Shown here: positions 23,019 to 35,153 of the stretch, piece after piece
Layout of the letters: every line of letters begins with the position of its first letter
Position numbering within the stretch: the first letter of the stretch is position 1
Assembly (NCBI RefSeq): GCF_029784165.1
Contig: NC_073696.1
Location: forward strand, 171,854,912 to 171,918,911
Reading direction: 5' to 3'
DNA from: Wyeomyia smithii
Lineage: Eukaryota > Arthropoda > Insecta > Diptera > Culicidae
DNA length: 64,000 bases
The notes under the pieces: model-generated
What the model saw: only the letters and a program-made list of their open reading frames with translations
Told to the model about the DNA's origin: nothing
Databases searched by the model: none
Made by a program: the position numbers and the translations under genes

Positions 23019-23930
23019 CTACACCTAAAGAAAATAACTATTGAGTTCCATAAGAACCTGATCGGATTTTGCGCCACAAGGATCCCTTATAGAAGTTATA
23101 AGTTTGTCTTATGACTTGGAGGGGAAATTTTATTCTCGACTGCTAACGATTTTCTTGTCATACTTATAAAATTTATTAGTCGTATGTATGCATGTTATAA
23201 GAACAGACATATCAAAGTCATAGCTTTTCAGTATGAATTTCATGAAGAGATTGATATGAATATCATTAGTTAAATGTTATAATGCTCATAATTGCTGCCA
23301 GGAAATTTATAATACTAGTGTATGTTATCATGTTTTGTTAAAAAAACTTTTTTACTCTAGTTTTTACTTATTATTTACTCACAAATATCGCAAATACATG
23401 ACTGAGAGTACAAGTAAATGTCAGGCAATATTTCGAGGATTTTGATTTCGAGAAACAAGTTCGCCCTTGATTCCTCTTACCGAGTGTCGTCAGCGTTGTC
23501 CTCTTTGATGATCAGATTTATTAGTTGCTAGAATACACATAGGAGACCTGATGTAATGGTAGGATTTGTAGAGAGGTTCTTACTGTTTTTTGCTCCAATT
23601 TTCACCAGCTGACACCAGCAGTGCAAATTTCAGCTTAGCTTTAAAGAAAAACTTCAAACACTTATCTGACGATGCACTAGCTATAGAATCAACAATTCTG
23701 GTCTACTATTTTGCAGATTTTATAAGATATGACTATGGAGTATTCACAATGTTGACGTTTATCATAAATCACGCGTATGGGATGCACATGACGTTTATAT
23801 GAAAATCCTAAAATATACTTATGAAATTTATAAGCTTGATATGTAATGCATAAGTGTCTGATAAAATCAAAATCTGCATGTTCATAAGTTGTAACTCATG
23901 AAATTTTTAAGTGTTTTTCTCTTAGTGTAG
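23019..23930. mobile_element. Probable TIR element with CATAAG-rich interior
   Basis: The left end CTACACCTAAAGAAAATAAC is mirrored by the right end, whose inverse reads CTACACTAAGAGAAAAACAC. The interior holds many TTATAAATTTCATAAG-like words in both orientations. No coding frame of note. Target duplication not clear. Confidence 0.5.
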
Positions 23931-24509
23931 TCTGTACAGGCACTGTAAGAAAAAGTTGTCAAATTTTTAGACGTTATCAGGGATACCAGATGTGCCGATT
24001 TGTCTGTAAAACGCGAATATTTAAAGTCCGTGTGCAGATTTTATTGATTTGCTGATTTTTCATAGTTTCTGTAGATTTATGTTACAGTTTTCTCATATTT
24101 GCGCAGATTTTCTCAAAATGTGTGCAGATTTTTGCAGACTTTTGCCTGCGCGTGTGCAATTTTTTTCGAGCAATTGCAAACATTTTTCAAAAACATCTGG
24201 TATCTCTGGACGTTACCTACGTTACATCATTGAAACCGCGTTGTGCAGGTTTATGTGTATTAAAGCAACTCTTCACTTCTTATGGAGTAATGTTTAAAAC
24301 GATCTTTGTGAAAAAGTTCGATTCTTTCGCTTACTCTTCCGGAAAATCTCTCAAGAAACTGTCTATTTTTTTGTCGGATCCTGTTTATTAATATCTTTGA
24401 AATGCGTAAAGCGAGTGAAACTTGAAAATAATCAAAATATTACATTATTTTTGATAAAACGCAGTGGAAATTACAGCTTAGGTTAAAATCAACAGACTGT
24501 CTTAAAAAA
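23931..24509. other. RPA43 upstream region with repeat fragment
   Basis: Bases 23990-24210 are a dispersed repeat related to 5950-6020 and 3805-3840 (TCCGTGTGCAGATTTTATTGA-type words). Bases about 24300-24509 are the probable promoter and 5' leader of the RPA43-like gene. No TATA box can be assigned with confidence. Confidence 0.4.
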
Positions 24510-25859
24510 ATGAGCTCAAATACGTTCACAAAATATACCAAATATTCTGTCAAGGAACTTGAATACTACGTGGCGAATCCAGATACCTGTGTAGAAAAAA
24601 TAGGTTGGACAGACATCGTTTCTGTGTTACCGAAATATCTTAACAATATTGGCGATGGAGTAAGAAATTACCTTTCCAAAAAAATTGGTACTTACGACCG
24701 CAAGATTGATGGTGTCATTTTAGCTTTCAAGAACACAAAAGTTCTTAGTTCATTAATGGCGATTCGTCCAAACAGCGCGCGGTTACATATGAAAATTAGT
24801 ACCGATTTTTACATTTTTAAACCAGTGAATGGGTCCGCTGTAGAAGGAACGGTGCAATATGTTTCCAATAATTATCTCAGCGCAGTTATCTACCGGGTAT
24901 TCAATGTTACTATAAAATTGCAATCGAAAAAGCGGTTGAACATAGTTCGCGGAAGCGAAATAAAATTTATCATTAAATCATACAACATGAAAAGTAATTT
25001 ACCTTATATCGAAGGAGAACTAATTGACAGAGTCGCTGAAAATGGATTATTCAAAACAAATGGTATTGCTCTCAGTAGCAACGCTTTGAAAAGTAAAATT
25101 AAACTGGAGGATGCTTCGAATAGTAGTCTCTGCAATGCAACATCTTCACAGAAGTCAATAGGTAGGTATATTTTTGAAAATATTTTCCACTTTTTACAAC
25201 GCTTATATTCCATAATTTTAGATCATCCTATTTACAACGTTACAGAAAATAAAATAGAGGATAGTAACTGCAAACATAAGAAAGTAAAAGGCGAAATAAA
25301 TGTTGAAGACAACATGCTCACTGACGAAGAAATGGAGCATTCTATAGCAGCAATTTTGAAAAACTTTGAGAGAGAAATCAGCGATGACACTGATTCGGTT
25401 CAAGACTCAGCTAAATTGAAAGCATCGCAAGAATTCAATTCAAAATGTATTAACACGTCCAAACGTGCTCCAACAAAAAAGAGAAAAAAAGTAGTTGGAT
25501 GTAAGAACATTGAGTCAATGAGAGAAGCTCTTTTAAATAAGTTTGCTTCTAACTATGAAAACAGCGAGAAATGCAAAAATCAATCGCCAAGTGTTCTAGA
25601 TTCTGTATTAAGTGAAAAACAACCAAAAAAACGAAAAAAAGTTGCAGTAACTACAACAAATGACTTTGAAGCATCTATTATGTCATCTCTGTTAAAAGTC
25701 GCCGCAGAAGCAGAAAAACAAAGCAATGAGCTGACGATATCGAAGTCACATAAAAAAGAATCGAGGAAATCGGTTCGGTTTAATGACACAATCACGGAAG
25801 CTTCATTTAGCGTAACAGACGAGCAAGACCTTATAAAGGTATCATATTTAAAATCATAA
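24510..25859 (+). CDS. POLR1F: RNA polymerase I subunit RPA43-like (POLR1F)
   Basis: Probable RPA43, the Pol I-specific counterpart of Rpb7. It forms the stalk of the polymerase that makes pre-rRNA in the nucleolus. The 449-codon frame has an N-terminal Rpb7-like half (about 30-100, including LPKYLNNIGDGVRNYLSKKI and YDRKIDGVILAFKN). An OB/S1-like region follows (about 105-175, with VEGTVQYVSNNYLSAVIY), then a long acidic and lysine-rich tail with nuclear-localisation-like clusters (PTKKRKK, PKKRKK, KKESRKSVRF). A likely 60-nt intron at 25162-25221 (GTAGGT...TTTTAG) is in frame and stop-free. Splicing it gives 429 aa and removes a hydrophobic insert beginning RYIFENIFHF. AATAAA lies at about 25902. 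The gene converges on RFC4. The family call rests on motif order, not on a search. Confidence 0.8.
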   Translation: MSSNTFTKYTKYSVKELEYYVANPDTCVEKIGWTDIVSVLPKYLNNIGDGVRNYLSKKIGTYDRKIDGVILAFKNTKVLSSLMAIRPNSARLHMKISTDFYIFKPVNGSAVEGTVQYVSNNYLSAVIYRVFNVTIKLQSKKRLNIVRGSEIKFIIKSYNMKSNLPYIEGELIDRVAENGLFKTNGIALSSNALKSKIKLEDASNSSLCNATSSQKSIGRYIFENIFHFLQRLYSIILDHPIYNVTENKIEDSNCKHKKVKGEINVEDNMLTDEEMEHSIAAILKNFEREISDDTDSVQDSAKLKASQEFNSKCINTSKRAPTKKRKKVVGCKNIESMREALLNKFASNYENSEKCKNQSPSVLDSVLSEKQPKKRKKVAVTTTNDFEASIMSSLLKVAAEAEKQSNELTISKSHKKESRKSVRFNDTITEASFSVTDEQDLIKVSYLKS

Positions 25860-26059
25860 GGATTGAATGTTGAAAAGCGCTGTTCATAATTAGTTTTAAG
25901 AAATAAATTTTTACACCAAAAATCGAAAAAATGTCGAAGTTATTTAGAATCATCAGAATCAAAATGAAGTAAAAACTTTGTAAGCTCTTTACATTATAAT
26001 GTTTTTAATATTTCGATTGAACTACAGATTTTATTTTATGAGTCCCGCCAAGGGAGCAT
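25860..26059. other. RPA43-like gene 3' flank
   Basis: AT-rich 3' untranslated and flanking sequence with AATAAA near 25902. Nothing else seen. Confidence 0.5.
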
Positions 26060-26224
26060 GGGGCCATCCACATACCAAGTGGACAAGGCTGGGGGGGGGG
26101 GGGGTGCTATGTGTTATGTCCACGGTCCATACAAAAGAAAAAGAATTTATATGAGCAGTTGTCCACGGAGGGGGGGGGGGGCAAAATCGTTTAAAATCTG
26201 TCCACGTGGTATGTGGATGGCCCC
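26060..26224. mobile_element. 165-bp MITE with G-runs, CAT duplication
   Basis: Ends GGGGCCATCCACATACCA and the inverse TGGTATGTGGATGGCCCC. CAT flanks both sides (26057-26059 and 26225-26227). Two runs of 12-14 G lie near the ends. A 3-bp duplication suggests PIF/Harbinger. It lies in the gap between the convergent RPA43 and RFC4 genes. Confidence 0.7.
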
Positions 26225-26708
26225 CATCCATTTTATCTATGCAATAAATATTGAATAATTTCTTTATTGGTTCAATCAATTTCATATACCCTGTCAATAT
26301 TAATTCGTTAACTCACACTGTTACCATCTTTGCTTCTATGACCCAAAGTTAATCTTTAGCAATGACAATTTTAGTCTGTTATATTTCGATATTTGTGACA
26401 TCGAATTGAAGGGATTATAGATTTTCATAAACGTAACACTAGAAACGCGGAACATTCAAAAACCGGATTTTTATTTGGTAAATTATAGTAACTTACTTAA
26501 ATGAAGAATTCATACTTTTGATTTGATACTAACATGATGCAACTATGGCGGAATTTAAAAAAAAATATTTTGGGGTTTGAAATATGTTTTGCAAAAGAAA
26601 AAATTATGTTGTAATAGCAGAAAAAGTTTTATATTGGCGAGTATAAATTTTTAACCTGTAAACTGGCACATATTTAAATTTGAAACCCATTACGCAGCCT
26701 TCTATGTC
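26225..26708. other. RFC4 3' flank, gene-free
   Basis: AT-rich spacer holding the presumed 3' end of the minus-strand RFC4 gene. No repeat or gene recognised. Confidence 0.4.
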
Positions 26709-27977
26709 TTACAATGCTTGCAGTTCCTGAATTGTGACACATCCAAGATCCATAATTTGTACATATTCGGAACCTCCACCCAATAATCGAAAACAACAAT
26801 CCTGTTGAATAAACATTGAAAACATTAAAACTCTAGTACTAGACATTCCAACATTTAAAATAATTGTTTTTGTTAGAATTATTGTATGTTGTTTATATGG
26901 TACATTATTGATACAATCGTTACAATAAATACATACCCCTAGTTTGTCACAAATGACGCTTTTTTGTTTATCTTTGAGTTCAGCATGATTTACGACAAAG
27001 TCTGACAATTGTTCAAACATCTGACCGATGCTGTATGCATCATGAGTTAAATTGTTAACATACTCCTCTAGCTGTTGGTAGTTGCCCGCCTTACAGACCG
27101 AAATAAAATCTTCCAGAAATTTACGAGGTACAACACCTGACATTTCTAGAATATCTGCATGCTCGATTTTAGCCTCTTTTCCTTTAAGCCGGTGGCATGA
27201 TTGTAGCGTTGTAATTGCCCTTCGGAGATCCCCTCCGGATATGTCAACAATATCTTTATAGACTTGTTCATCGACAACAACACTTTCTTGTTCACAGATA
27301 GAACGAAGTCTTTCGATTATTTTTTCGTCACCAAGAGGCCTAAATCTAAACTTGGTGCAACGTGAAGTAATGGGCTCAATAATTCTCGAGACATAATTAC
27401 ATACTAAGCAAAACCGGGTGGTTTTTGTTTCTTTCTCCATTGTTCTACGCAAAGCTGCTTGTGCTGCATGTGTCATCGCATCAGCTTCATCCAAAATTAC
27501 AATCTTAAAAGGCGGACACAATTTTCCATCGCTTCTTATTCCGCTAGCAGTCAGCTGAGCAAATGATTTAACTTTGTTTCTTATAACAGCAATACCACGG
27601 TCGTCGGACGCATTCAGTTCAAGGATACGTTCTTTGAACAAGTCTCCAAATAATTGTCGTGCGGCAGCCAAAATAGTGCTTGTTTTACCAGTACCTGGAG
27701 GTCCGTATAAGAGCAAATTGGGTAAATCTGCTGTAGACAAGCATTCTCTCAACACGGCTACCACCTCTCCTTGCTCTACTACATCTTCGACACTCTTTGG
27801 TCGGCTGAAAAAAGGTTATTTTATAAATAATTTATATATAATATATGTAATCCGCACGCACTATTTCTCAACCCAAGGTACAGAGTGACATTTATTACGC
27901 TTTTCTACCGGCAGGTCTTCGCCGATACCAGTCATCGAAGATGCATCCAATTTGCCGGTTTTAAAAAAGGAGTGCAT
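26709..27977 (-). CDS. RFC4: Replication factor C subunit 4 (clamp loader)
   Basis: AAA+ ATPase subunit of the RFC complex, which loads PCNA onto primed DNA during replication and repair. Exons on the minus strand are 27977-27862, 27804-26937 and 26801-26709. Phases agree and give 358 aa. Walker A is GPPGTGKTS (residues 73-81). Walker B is the DEAD box in VILDEADAM (about 144-147). The RFC signature SRC is at about 186-188, preceded by the sensor-1-like CNYVSRI. The start MHSFFKTGKL precedes PWVEKYRPK, the usual RFC box. The sequence is closest to human RFC4 (ADLPNLL, ASDDRG, TASGIRSDGK), not RFC2, RFC3 or RFC5; that comparison is from memory. The last exon encodes only 30 residues (GGGSEYVQIMDLG). 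Upstream, a hAT element starts about 160 bp from the ATG. Confidence 0.95.
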
Positions 27978-28276
27978 TTTCGGAATTTGAAATTAAATCA
28001 AATAAACTAAATAAAAAACAACAGCACTGGACTTGCGGAAATGAACTATTTACAATAATAAAACATACAGGTACGCGCCATTCGAGCGTGCGTGTAGAGA
28101 TTTGTTTTTGAAAATTGTCAGATAGGGATGGATTAGTGATGGGAAACTTATCGATACTTATCGATAATATCGATAAATGCTGGTCATCGATATTATCGTT
28201 AATTTTTTGACGTTAACGATAATTATCGATATTATAAGGGGAAGCACAAGTCAGTCTTGACTCGAAGAATACTATA

Positions 28277-30271
28277 ATGCCCGAGTTGGACCTAGACTCG
28301 AGGCTTGACTATGACCTGTTGGAGCACAAGCTGACACCAGAGTCAAAAGGAAATGCAAGAATTGAAAAACTACGGCAAGTGCTGAATTTGGCGCACTTGC
28401 CTGATAGAGAATTCAGGACAGTGAAGAATATGGTCGAAAGCTATGCGGATATATTCTTTTTCGAGGGCGACAAGTTAACTACTACTGACGCCGCCATACA
28501 CACGATAGAAACTTCATCGGAGGTGCCTATTAATAAACGACAATATAGATTTCCGGAGGCCACGAAACGACACATTAATAAAGAAATCGAGGAAATGAGG
28601 GTGCAGGGAATTATTAGGCCCAGCACTAGTCCCTGGAATGCACCGGTGTTATGTGTACCAAAAAAAACGGATGCTGACGGTAATAAAAGATACAGAATTG
28701 TGGTAGACTTTAGATCATTGAACGAAGTTACCAAGCCGTTTGTATACCCAATACCTCTTATAAATGAGATATTGGATAATGTTGGAGGAGCAAAATATTT
28801 CTCCTCAATTGATTTAAAATCGGGGTTCTATCAAGTCCCGATAGACCGCCGAGATGCGGCTAAGACGGCGTTTTCCACTCCCAAAAGCCACTTCGAATTT
28901 ACACGGATGCCGATGGGGTTAAAGAACAGCCCCTCAACATTCCAAAAACTTATGAATACTGTTCTCTTTGAGATAGGGGACGTGAAAGCTTTTGTCTACC
29001 TCGATGATATTATAGTTTTCGGTGACACTATCACCGACCATAATGATAACTTGCGAAAAGTATTACAAGCTTTGCGCAAACATAACTTAAAAATAGAACC
29101 ATCTAAGTGTCAGTTTTTGAAAAAGGAACTGGAGTATTTGGGTCATGTCGTTAATGAAGAAGGCATAAAACCCACCAATGCAAATATTAAGGCCATTCAA
29201 AGCCTTAAGCCACCCACAAACGTAAAAGGTATAAGGTCATTTCTGGGAACAGTAAATTTTTACGGGAAGTTTGTCCCCAACATCGCGGAGAAGCGCAAGC
29301 CGCTGAATGATTTGTTGAAGAAAGACGCTAAATTTGTGTGGGGAAAAGAATGTCAGGAAGCGTTCGAATTCCTTAGAAACGCGCTGATTACAGAGCCAGT
29401 TTTAGTCCGGCCAGATTATCAAGACACTTTTGTTATTACGACAGACGCTAGCAATTATGCTATTGGAGCCGTCCTGTCGAATGAAAAATCCATGCACCGG
29501 CCGATCGCATTCGCGAGTCGTGCACTTGTAGGTGCAGAGACCAGATATCATATCATAGAAAAGGAACTATTGGCGATTGTATGGGCCATAGAATATTTCA
29601 AACATTACATTTTTGGTCAAAAGTTTATCGTCTACACGGACCTCAGACCACTTATAGCTATTTGGAGGCTCAAAGAGACATCTCCAACGCTGACAAGATT
29701 GAGACTAAAGTTGCAGGGTTTGGAATGCAGCATCAGGTATAAACAAGGTAGCGAAAATATAGTCGCCGATTTTTTGTCACGTTTATCAGATGGGACGTGT
29801 CAGGGGCAAGAAAGTTCACCCCACAGGCAGATAGCCATGATTACGCGCCAGCAGAAACGCCTGCTAGAGCAGCAGAAGAATGCTTCGGATGATTTGAACG
29901 GCACAATACAAGATTTGAGTGCAATAGACATTGCGGACATCGCTGAGGACGAGGATGAGCAACAACTCGTCAACTTTTCATATGATGACTTTTCACAGGC
30001 ATTATCAAATGACCTGATACCAAGTGAGACGGTGGAAGTCTCGAAGAGAATATTGGACGAGAGGAATATCGAAGCTCGTCTTGTCATTTTGAACAGTCGG
30101 ACGGCGTACAGAGAACTTCAGACACAGTATCAGCTGTCACAAGGACTAAAAGATTACGTCGAGGATGGTGTACTCAAATTTAAAGACAAGAAAGTAGGCG
30201 GTTTCATAGTAGACGGCAGCGAAAATTCGTTAATCGATTGCCGGAATTTTTTTTTCTCAATTTTTGGATAG
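28277..30271 (+). pseudogene. Gypsy pol: reverse transcriptase and RNase H
   Basis: The open frame spans 664 codons. RT motifs in order: YPIPLINEILD, SSIDLKSGFYQVPI, RMPMGLKNSPSTFQKLM and the catalytic FVYLDDIIVF (around residue 241). RNase H follows with VITTDASNYAIGAVLS, IIEKELLAIVWAIEYF and VYTDLRPL. The family is Ty3/gypsy (Metaviridae-like), where this domain order is fixed. The frame ends in a T-rich run (TTTTTTTTTCTC, about 30248) where reading leaves the pol frame before the integrase. I read this as a frameshift mutation. The start is not a true protein start; gag and protease are absent. Confidence 0.85.
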
Positions 30272-31478
30272 CTTCAATAAGAGCCCCGCGGCAGTAAAGG
30301 CAGCCGGGGTCATTCACCTAATATCATTCAGAAAAATCAAGCAACAGGAAGTTCTGCAAATGATTCAGTTCCTAGCGGGTAAGCTAGAAAAACAAATAGT
30401 ATTATATAATGCTAATAGCGAGCGTACAGTAATTGCGCCAGATCAAGTGGAAACAATTTTAAGGGAGTTTCACGATGCACCCTTAGGAGGGCACGTAGGA
30501 GCGCGACGAATGCGCCAGAGAATTGGCACACTTTTTACATGGGCTACGATGAAACGGGATATCGAGAACTACGTTCGGCAGTGTGATTCCTGCCAAAAGA
30601 ACAAAATTGGAAGATCAAACAAGATACCGATGCAGATCACCACAACCGCATCGGAGCCATTCGAGAAATTATACATGGATATAGTAGTGTTACCCGAATC
30701 CGACTTAGGAAATCGTTATGGTCTGGTCATGCAGGACGACCTAACTAGATATTTAACTGTCGCACCTATGGAAAACCAAGAAAGCCAGACGGTAGCGAGG
30801 ACTTTTGTAGAGAATTATATTTGCAAATTTGGCGTACCGTTGGAGTTAGTTACAGATAACGGTGCGAATTTTGTAAGCACACTCATGAAAGATGTGTGCA
30901 AAATTTTGAAAATTAAGAAAATAACGACGAGTCCGTACCACCCACAAGCAAATTTGGTGGAAAGATCTAATCGGGAGTTAAAAACTTACCTAAGGCAATT
31001 TATTGGCGGAAAACCGCACACGTGGGATAACTTACTCCCATTTTTTACGTTTCAGTATAATACTTCAGTAAACTCATCAACGGGGTACACCCCTTTCGAA
31101 TTGTTGTATGGACGTACAGCATGCATTCCCACCTCCATTTACAAGCGGAATGGAGTGGACAATTTGACATATGAAACATATACACAAGAGATGAAAAAAA
31201 TATTTTTTGACCTCCACGCGAACGCGAAGGCCAACCTAAAGGATTCAAAAGAAAAGCGCAAGCAAGTTTATGACAGAAAGGCAAATGAATGGCAGCCCAT
31301 GTATGGCGATTTAGTTTTAGTGAAATCAGTCCCGACAGGATCAGGTCAAAAGCTCCAGAATATGTGGAGAGGACCTTATGAAGTAGTGGAATTCCCAAGT
31401 GAAATGACCACAGTAATCAAAAACGGAAACCGTTTAGAGAAAGTTCATAATAACCGACTTAAACGATATTATGACTGA
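30264..31478 (+). pseudogene. Gypsy pol: integrase
   Basis: The 404-codon frame continues pol after the frameshift. The zinc-binding HHCC set is H70, H77, C107 and C110 (HDAPLGGH, CDSCQ). The DDE catalytic set is D139 (MDIVVLP), D198 (VTDNGANF) and E233 (NLVERSNREL). D198 and E233 are separated by 34 residues instead of the usual 35, so one codon seems lost at HPQAN-LVER, where a glycine normally stands. A C-terminal GPY-like region (MWRGPYEVVE) follows. It stops at 31478 with no envelope frame after it. Confidence 0.85.
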
Positions 31479-33797
31479 TTATACGAACTTAAACTATGTT
31501 ATAAAATAAAATGAAATAAAATAGGTTATAGTAGCAAGCACCTAAAGCTGTATGAAAAAGTATACTGAAATAAAATGACGTGAAGAAATATGAATAGTCG
31601 CTGATATTATGGAAAGCCTTTGATGGACAAGTGTCAAAAGGGCGTGACGTTTACTTGGGGAAAGACGTAGTTGAATTTATAGACAAAAAAAAAAAACCTA
31701 TCGTGTGGAAACACAGAAAACAGAAGTAAATAATACACAGGGAACGTTTTTACATAAAATGCGAATTTAACATGGGATAGATTCACAGAGTACAGATGAC
31801 CCCGTTAATGCGAGGCAGACGTAGGAAAAAATGGCCAATGGCCCGATAAAAGACGGACGGGAAGTAACAATGAGGGCGATTGTAAGGAGTTAAAAGAACT
31901 TAGAACAGCATTTGTTTGTAAAAATGCAAATGTTGACATGGGAAAAATATATAGTGAATATGAGAACGGGGTTTGATTAATTAAAAATGGCTAATGGCCA
32001 AATGAGAGAAGAAAACCGATTAATGAAGTATTGGAGATGACCTAAATAACGAACGACAATAAAACTAGGAGAGACTTTGGACAAGAAGGCTAAACCTTCC
32101 AGACGAGGGGCCTACTGACGTTAAAAGATTCCACCTATCTATTGTAGCCACGACGGGCAACAGAGGTTGACAAAAAAAAAACACACACCTAATGAAAAGA
32201 AAAAGAGCCACGACGGGCAACAGAGGTTGACAAAGAAATAAAAAAACGCACAAGAATTAGAAAAAGATTTTTTTTTTTTTGTAAATCGGATTGAGTTCAA
32301 GTGAAAAAGAAATAATTGTGAAGTAAAAATTCGTTGAGAATGAATAATGTAGACGTTGATTAACCAATAGCATCCGATATAATCAAGAGAAAAATATATT
32401 GTACACTTTAGTAGGAAAAGAAAAATTATGTTAACCGAAGAAAAAGAAAAACGGGCATAGTGTTTAGAAGATTAGAAGATATAATAGAACATAAGAGCCC
32501 GTACGCGTGTGAAATTAATTTTAAACAGCAAGTGGAAAAAATTATCGAAAAAAAAAATTGATGAAAGAATGGCAAAAAAAAATATATGCACCACTTGCTA
32601 AGTAGGGCAGCTAGCATCTAAGAATTGACAATGAGACGAGTTCCCGATCCTCGAAGACGACCGAGGTGATTACAACGGATGCTGAGATGGGGGCATACCA
32701 TAATGCCCAGTATGACGCGAAAAGGGAAGCAGACGGTTGTGAGGGGAGTTGAACGGCGGGTGTCTATGGTCGAGATGGAGGTAAAGCCAAACGTTATTAC
32801 CAAGAGGAGACGAGCAGTTTCCAGTTTTTGATCCCTGAAGAGGTCAGATGTGCAACAGAACTCAATCAATGCGGCTCATGGTCGAGCCAGAATCGAGACT
32901 TCAGCGCGAAGACGAATACAGCAAACTACACAGCGAAGGGCGTAATAATTTGTTCCAAATATATATTACTCATTGAGAGTTATTGACTTCTACAAATGAG
33001 GATTCGAGGTCAAAGCCAAACAAGCAAAATGACGCTATAAAATTTTGCTCGTGTTTAATCAACTATGGTCTTTACGCACTACGCTTTGAAAATGTGCACA
33101 CATGCTAGCGGGTAATTGGACACCCCTCGCAGACAGTTAAAGATGATAAACCAAGTGACTTCATTATGCAACAGAGCCAGTGGCAATCGCAAATCTTTTC
33201 GCCACACGGCGCGTAACAATACTATCAGCCAAACAAAAATACAGCCGATCTATGTCAAAGGGACACGGCTAACCCAACATTAAAGTTTAACAACACACTC
33301 TGAACAATCGTAAAACAACCAGCTGAACTGCAGCCTTAAATTAAAGTGCAATGATAACCATTGAACTATTGCAAATAACCCGATGAAGCCTTAAAGATGA
33401 GTTCGCGAGGATGACATCACAAACAACCGATGAGAACCTCTACTGCCAGACGCACCCTTCCGTTTCAAACCCCCTGTAACCCGTCGCTTGAATCCGACAG
33501 CCAAGCAGCGGATATCTACAAGGCGCAGCGCACCAGGCGAGCGAACACTTGTCAATTTGTTATGAAGAAAATCCATGTCTGAAAACGTTAATTTATGTAG
33601 AAATGATATGTATCACTATTGTAATTAATTGAATTCTACGTGTAAAGGGAAGAAGGAATATCATGAAAACGAATATGTATATAGTAGCATAAAAACGCGA
33701 AAAATAATTGTTATGAAAAACACACCTATCGGCCGTCAGAACGGACCATGTGACCATTATCTCTTCTAGATAATGGCCAACTAGGCGGGGTGGCAGA
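31479..33797. other. A-rich gypsy 3' internal region
   Basis: About 2.3 kb between the integrase stop and the candidate LTR. No coding frame worth calling on either strand. It contains two 29-bp copies, 60 bp apart (32146-32174, 32206-32234), beginning AGCCACGACGGGCAACAGAG. The region may be decayed env or genuine non-coding sequence; the sequence does not decide. Confidence 0.5.
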
Positions 33798-34486
33798 TGT
33801 GACGTCACACCCCGCGCAGAAAATACCTTATGTTCCGTCACGCAGAATTTTGTGATACGGTACATTTTAGCTTAGTCCGAAAGACAGTAAACCTTCCGTT
33901 GAAAGAAATGAAAAACAGGTAGAGTGTAGAACCAGGACACGGCCGCCTGCCGTTGTCCCCTAAAACAAGATCATTTGTAAAGAAAGCAGGAAAGATCTTG
34001 AAGAAAGACCGCGAACGGTTCTGCTAAGCAAACGTTGGCGAAACATTTGGTTTCCTTGACAGAGGACCGCGTACGGCTCTGTCAACATACTAGGTATCAA
34101 CAGATTATGCAATAGGCGGCAAAGAACTTCGCGCAGCCTTCTGCTGTGCTACAGGCAAACAAACTCGAATAAAATAAACAAGTTTTGTGTTGTAAACAAA
34201 ACAGAAGTCGCCGGTTCAACGGTGTTGAGGCTCTCGCATGCGTTCTATCGTACATGCGGTACTAGATTATAAGATAAGAGCTCAAGGTAAATGGTAAACC
34301 GAGAGTGGAGAAAAGCCTCTCACTCTGAGTTACCTGCAGGGTATATTTAAGCAGTGATGTACAGAATAAAAGTTAATTAATTATCATCAGCTCTAATCTG
34401 GCGTTTTAATTCCGCGCCGGCTGCGCGTACAGGGTTTTCTGGAGAAAGTCCTGGTAGGTTATACCCAGGATATAGGTATACCTACA
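33798..34486 (+). repeat. Candidate 3' LTR of the gypsy element
   Basis: A purine-rich AGGCGGGGTGGCAGA (polypurine-tract-like) precedes TGTGACGTCACA. About 540 bp later come a TATA-like TATATTTAAG (34342) and AATAAA (34366). The region could end at CTACACA near 34486. A hairpin GACAGAG...CTCTGTC lies at 34057-34082. No second LTR exists in the window, so both ends are guesses. Confidence 0.35.
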
Positions 34487-35153
34487 CATTTTTAAATGTT
34501 AATCCAGATAACTTTTCAAACGCAAGATTGCAAAGTTGCTTGGTTTAATAAGACCTACACACCCACAATGTTCGACTGAATTCTGCTAGAGTGCTGCAAG
34601 CTCAAAGAAAATTAGTACCCAACCGCCAACCGGGAACAAAACCGCCAAAATCAACACCCATACTTAATAAATTCATACCTCGATGATTTCTTGGCGAATT
34701 TTCAATCTTTGGCTTCCAATAAACCCGAAATAAATTCTGATTTATTGACAACATATAAACCTAAGTGAAACAGAATGTCAGGAAAAGTTCTACGCGCTGC
34801 AAAAATGTACACTGCAGGCACACAGTCTGGAAATCCGAAACATTTCCAGTGACCCTTGGTCACGTCCAGTTCTCAAGTAATACTAGGAAACTAGGACAGT
34901 TTTCCAGTAAAATGAAACATGTTTTGTCAGAATTGATTCATTTTTCGTGAAGTTTTGGCCATTTAAAAATTGACAGAATTTTGCCTGCTTCAATTATTTC
35001 CCTTATTATACAACCTTCAAAATGAACTTCGGCCTGAAACTACTCCGTAGAAAGCACTCCCGGCGTAAAACCCGAAGACTTTCCAAAACAAACTGTTTAA
35101 CTCGTCCGGTTGTTTGAATTTTCATTCGCAGTATCGTAAGATTTGTCATTCAA
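34487..35153. other. Gene-free stretch inside the composite hAT
   Basis: Bases 34520-34600 match 7155-7230 inside the SNRPG intron (AAAGTTGCTTGGTTTA), so this is a dispersed repeat. No coding signal. Confidence 0.45.

Larger units (their letters stand above)
28238..34486 (+). mobile_element. 5'-truncated Ty3/gypsy LTR retrotransposon
   Basis: It has protease-less pol (RT, RNase H, integrase) in two overlapping frames, then about 2.3 kb of A-rich non-coding sequence and a candidate 3' LTR. Gag, protease and the 5' LTR are missing. The pol frame begins next to the hAT subterminal sequence with an in-frame TAA just upstream (28235). Truncation by recombination or deletion is inferred. Not able to move by itself. 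Confidence 0.8.

Noticed and set aside
26031..26297. Proline-rich 88-codon minus-strand frame
   Set aside because: It is produced by the G runs of a MITE.
28145..28237. CRISPR-like or satellite array of ATCGATA
   Set aside because: Short, irregular words without spacer periodicity, explained as hAT subterminal repeats.
31479..33797. Envelope gene of the gypsy element
   Set aside because: No frame above about 90 codons and no membrane or fusion motif. Only non-coding or fully decayed sequence.
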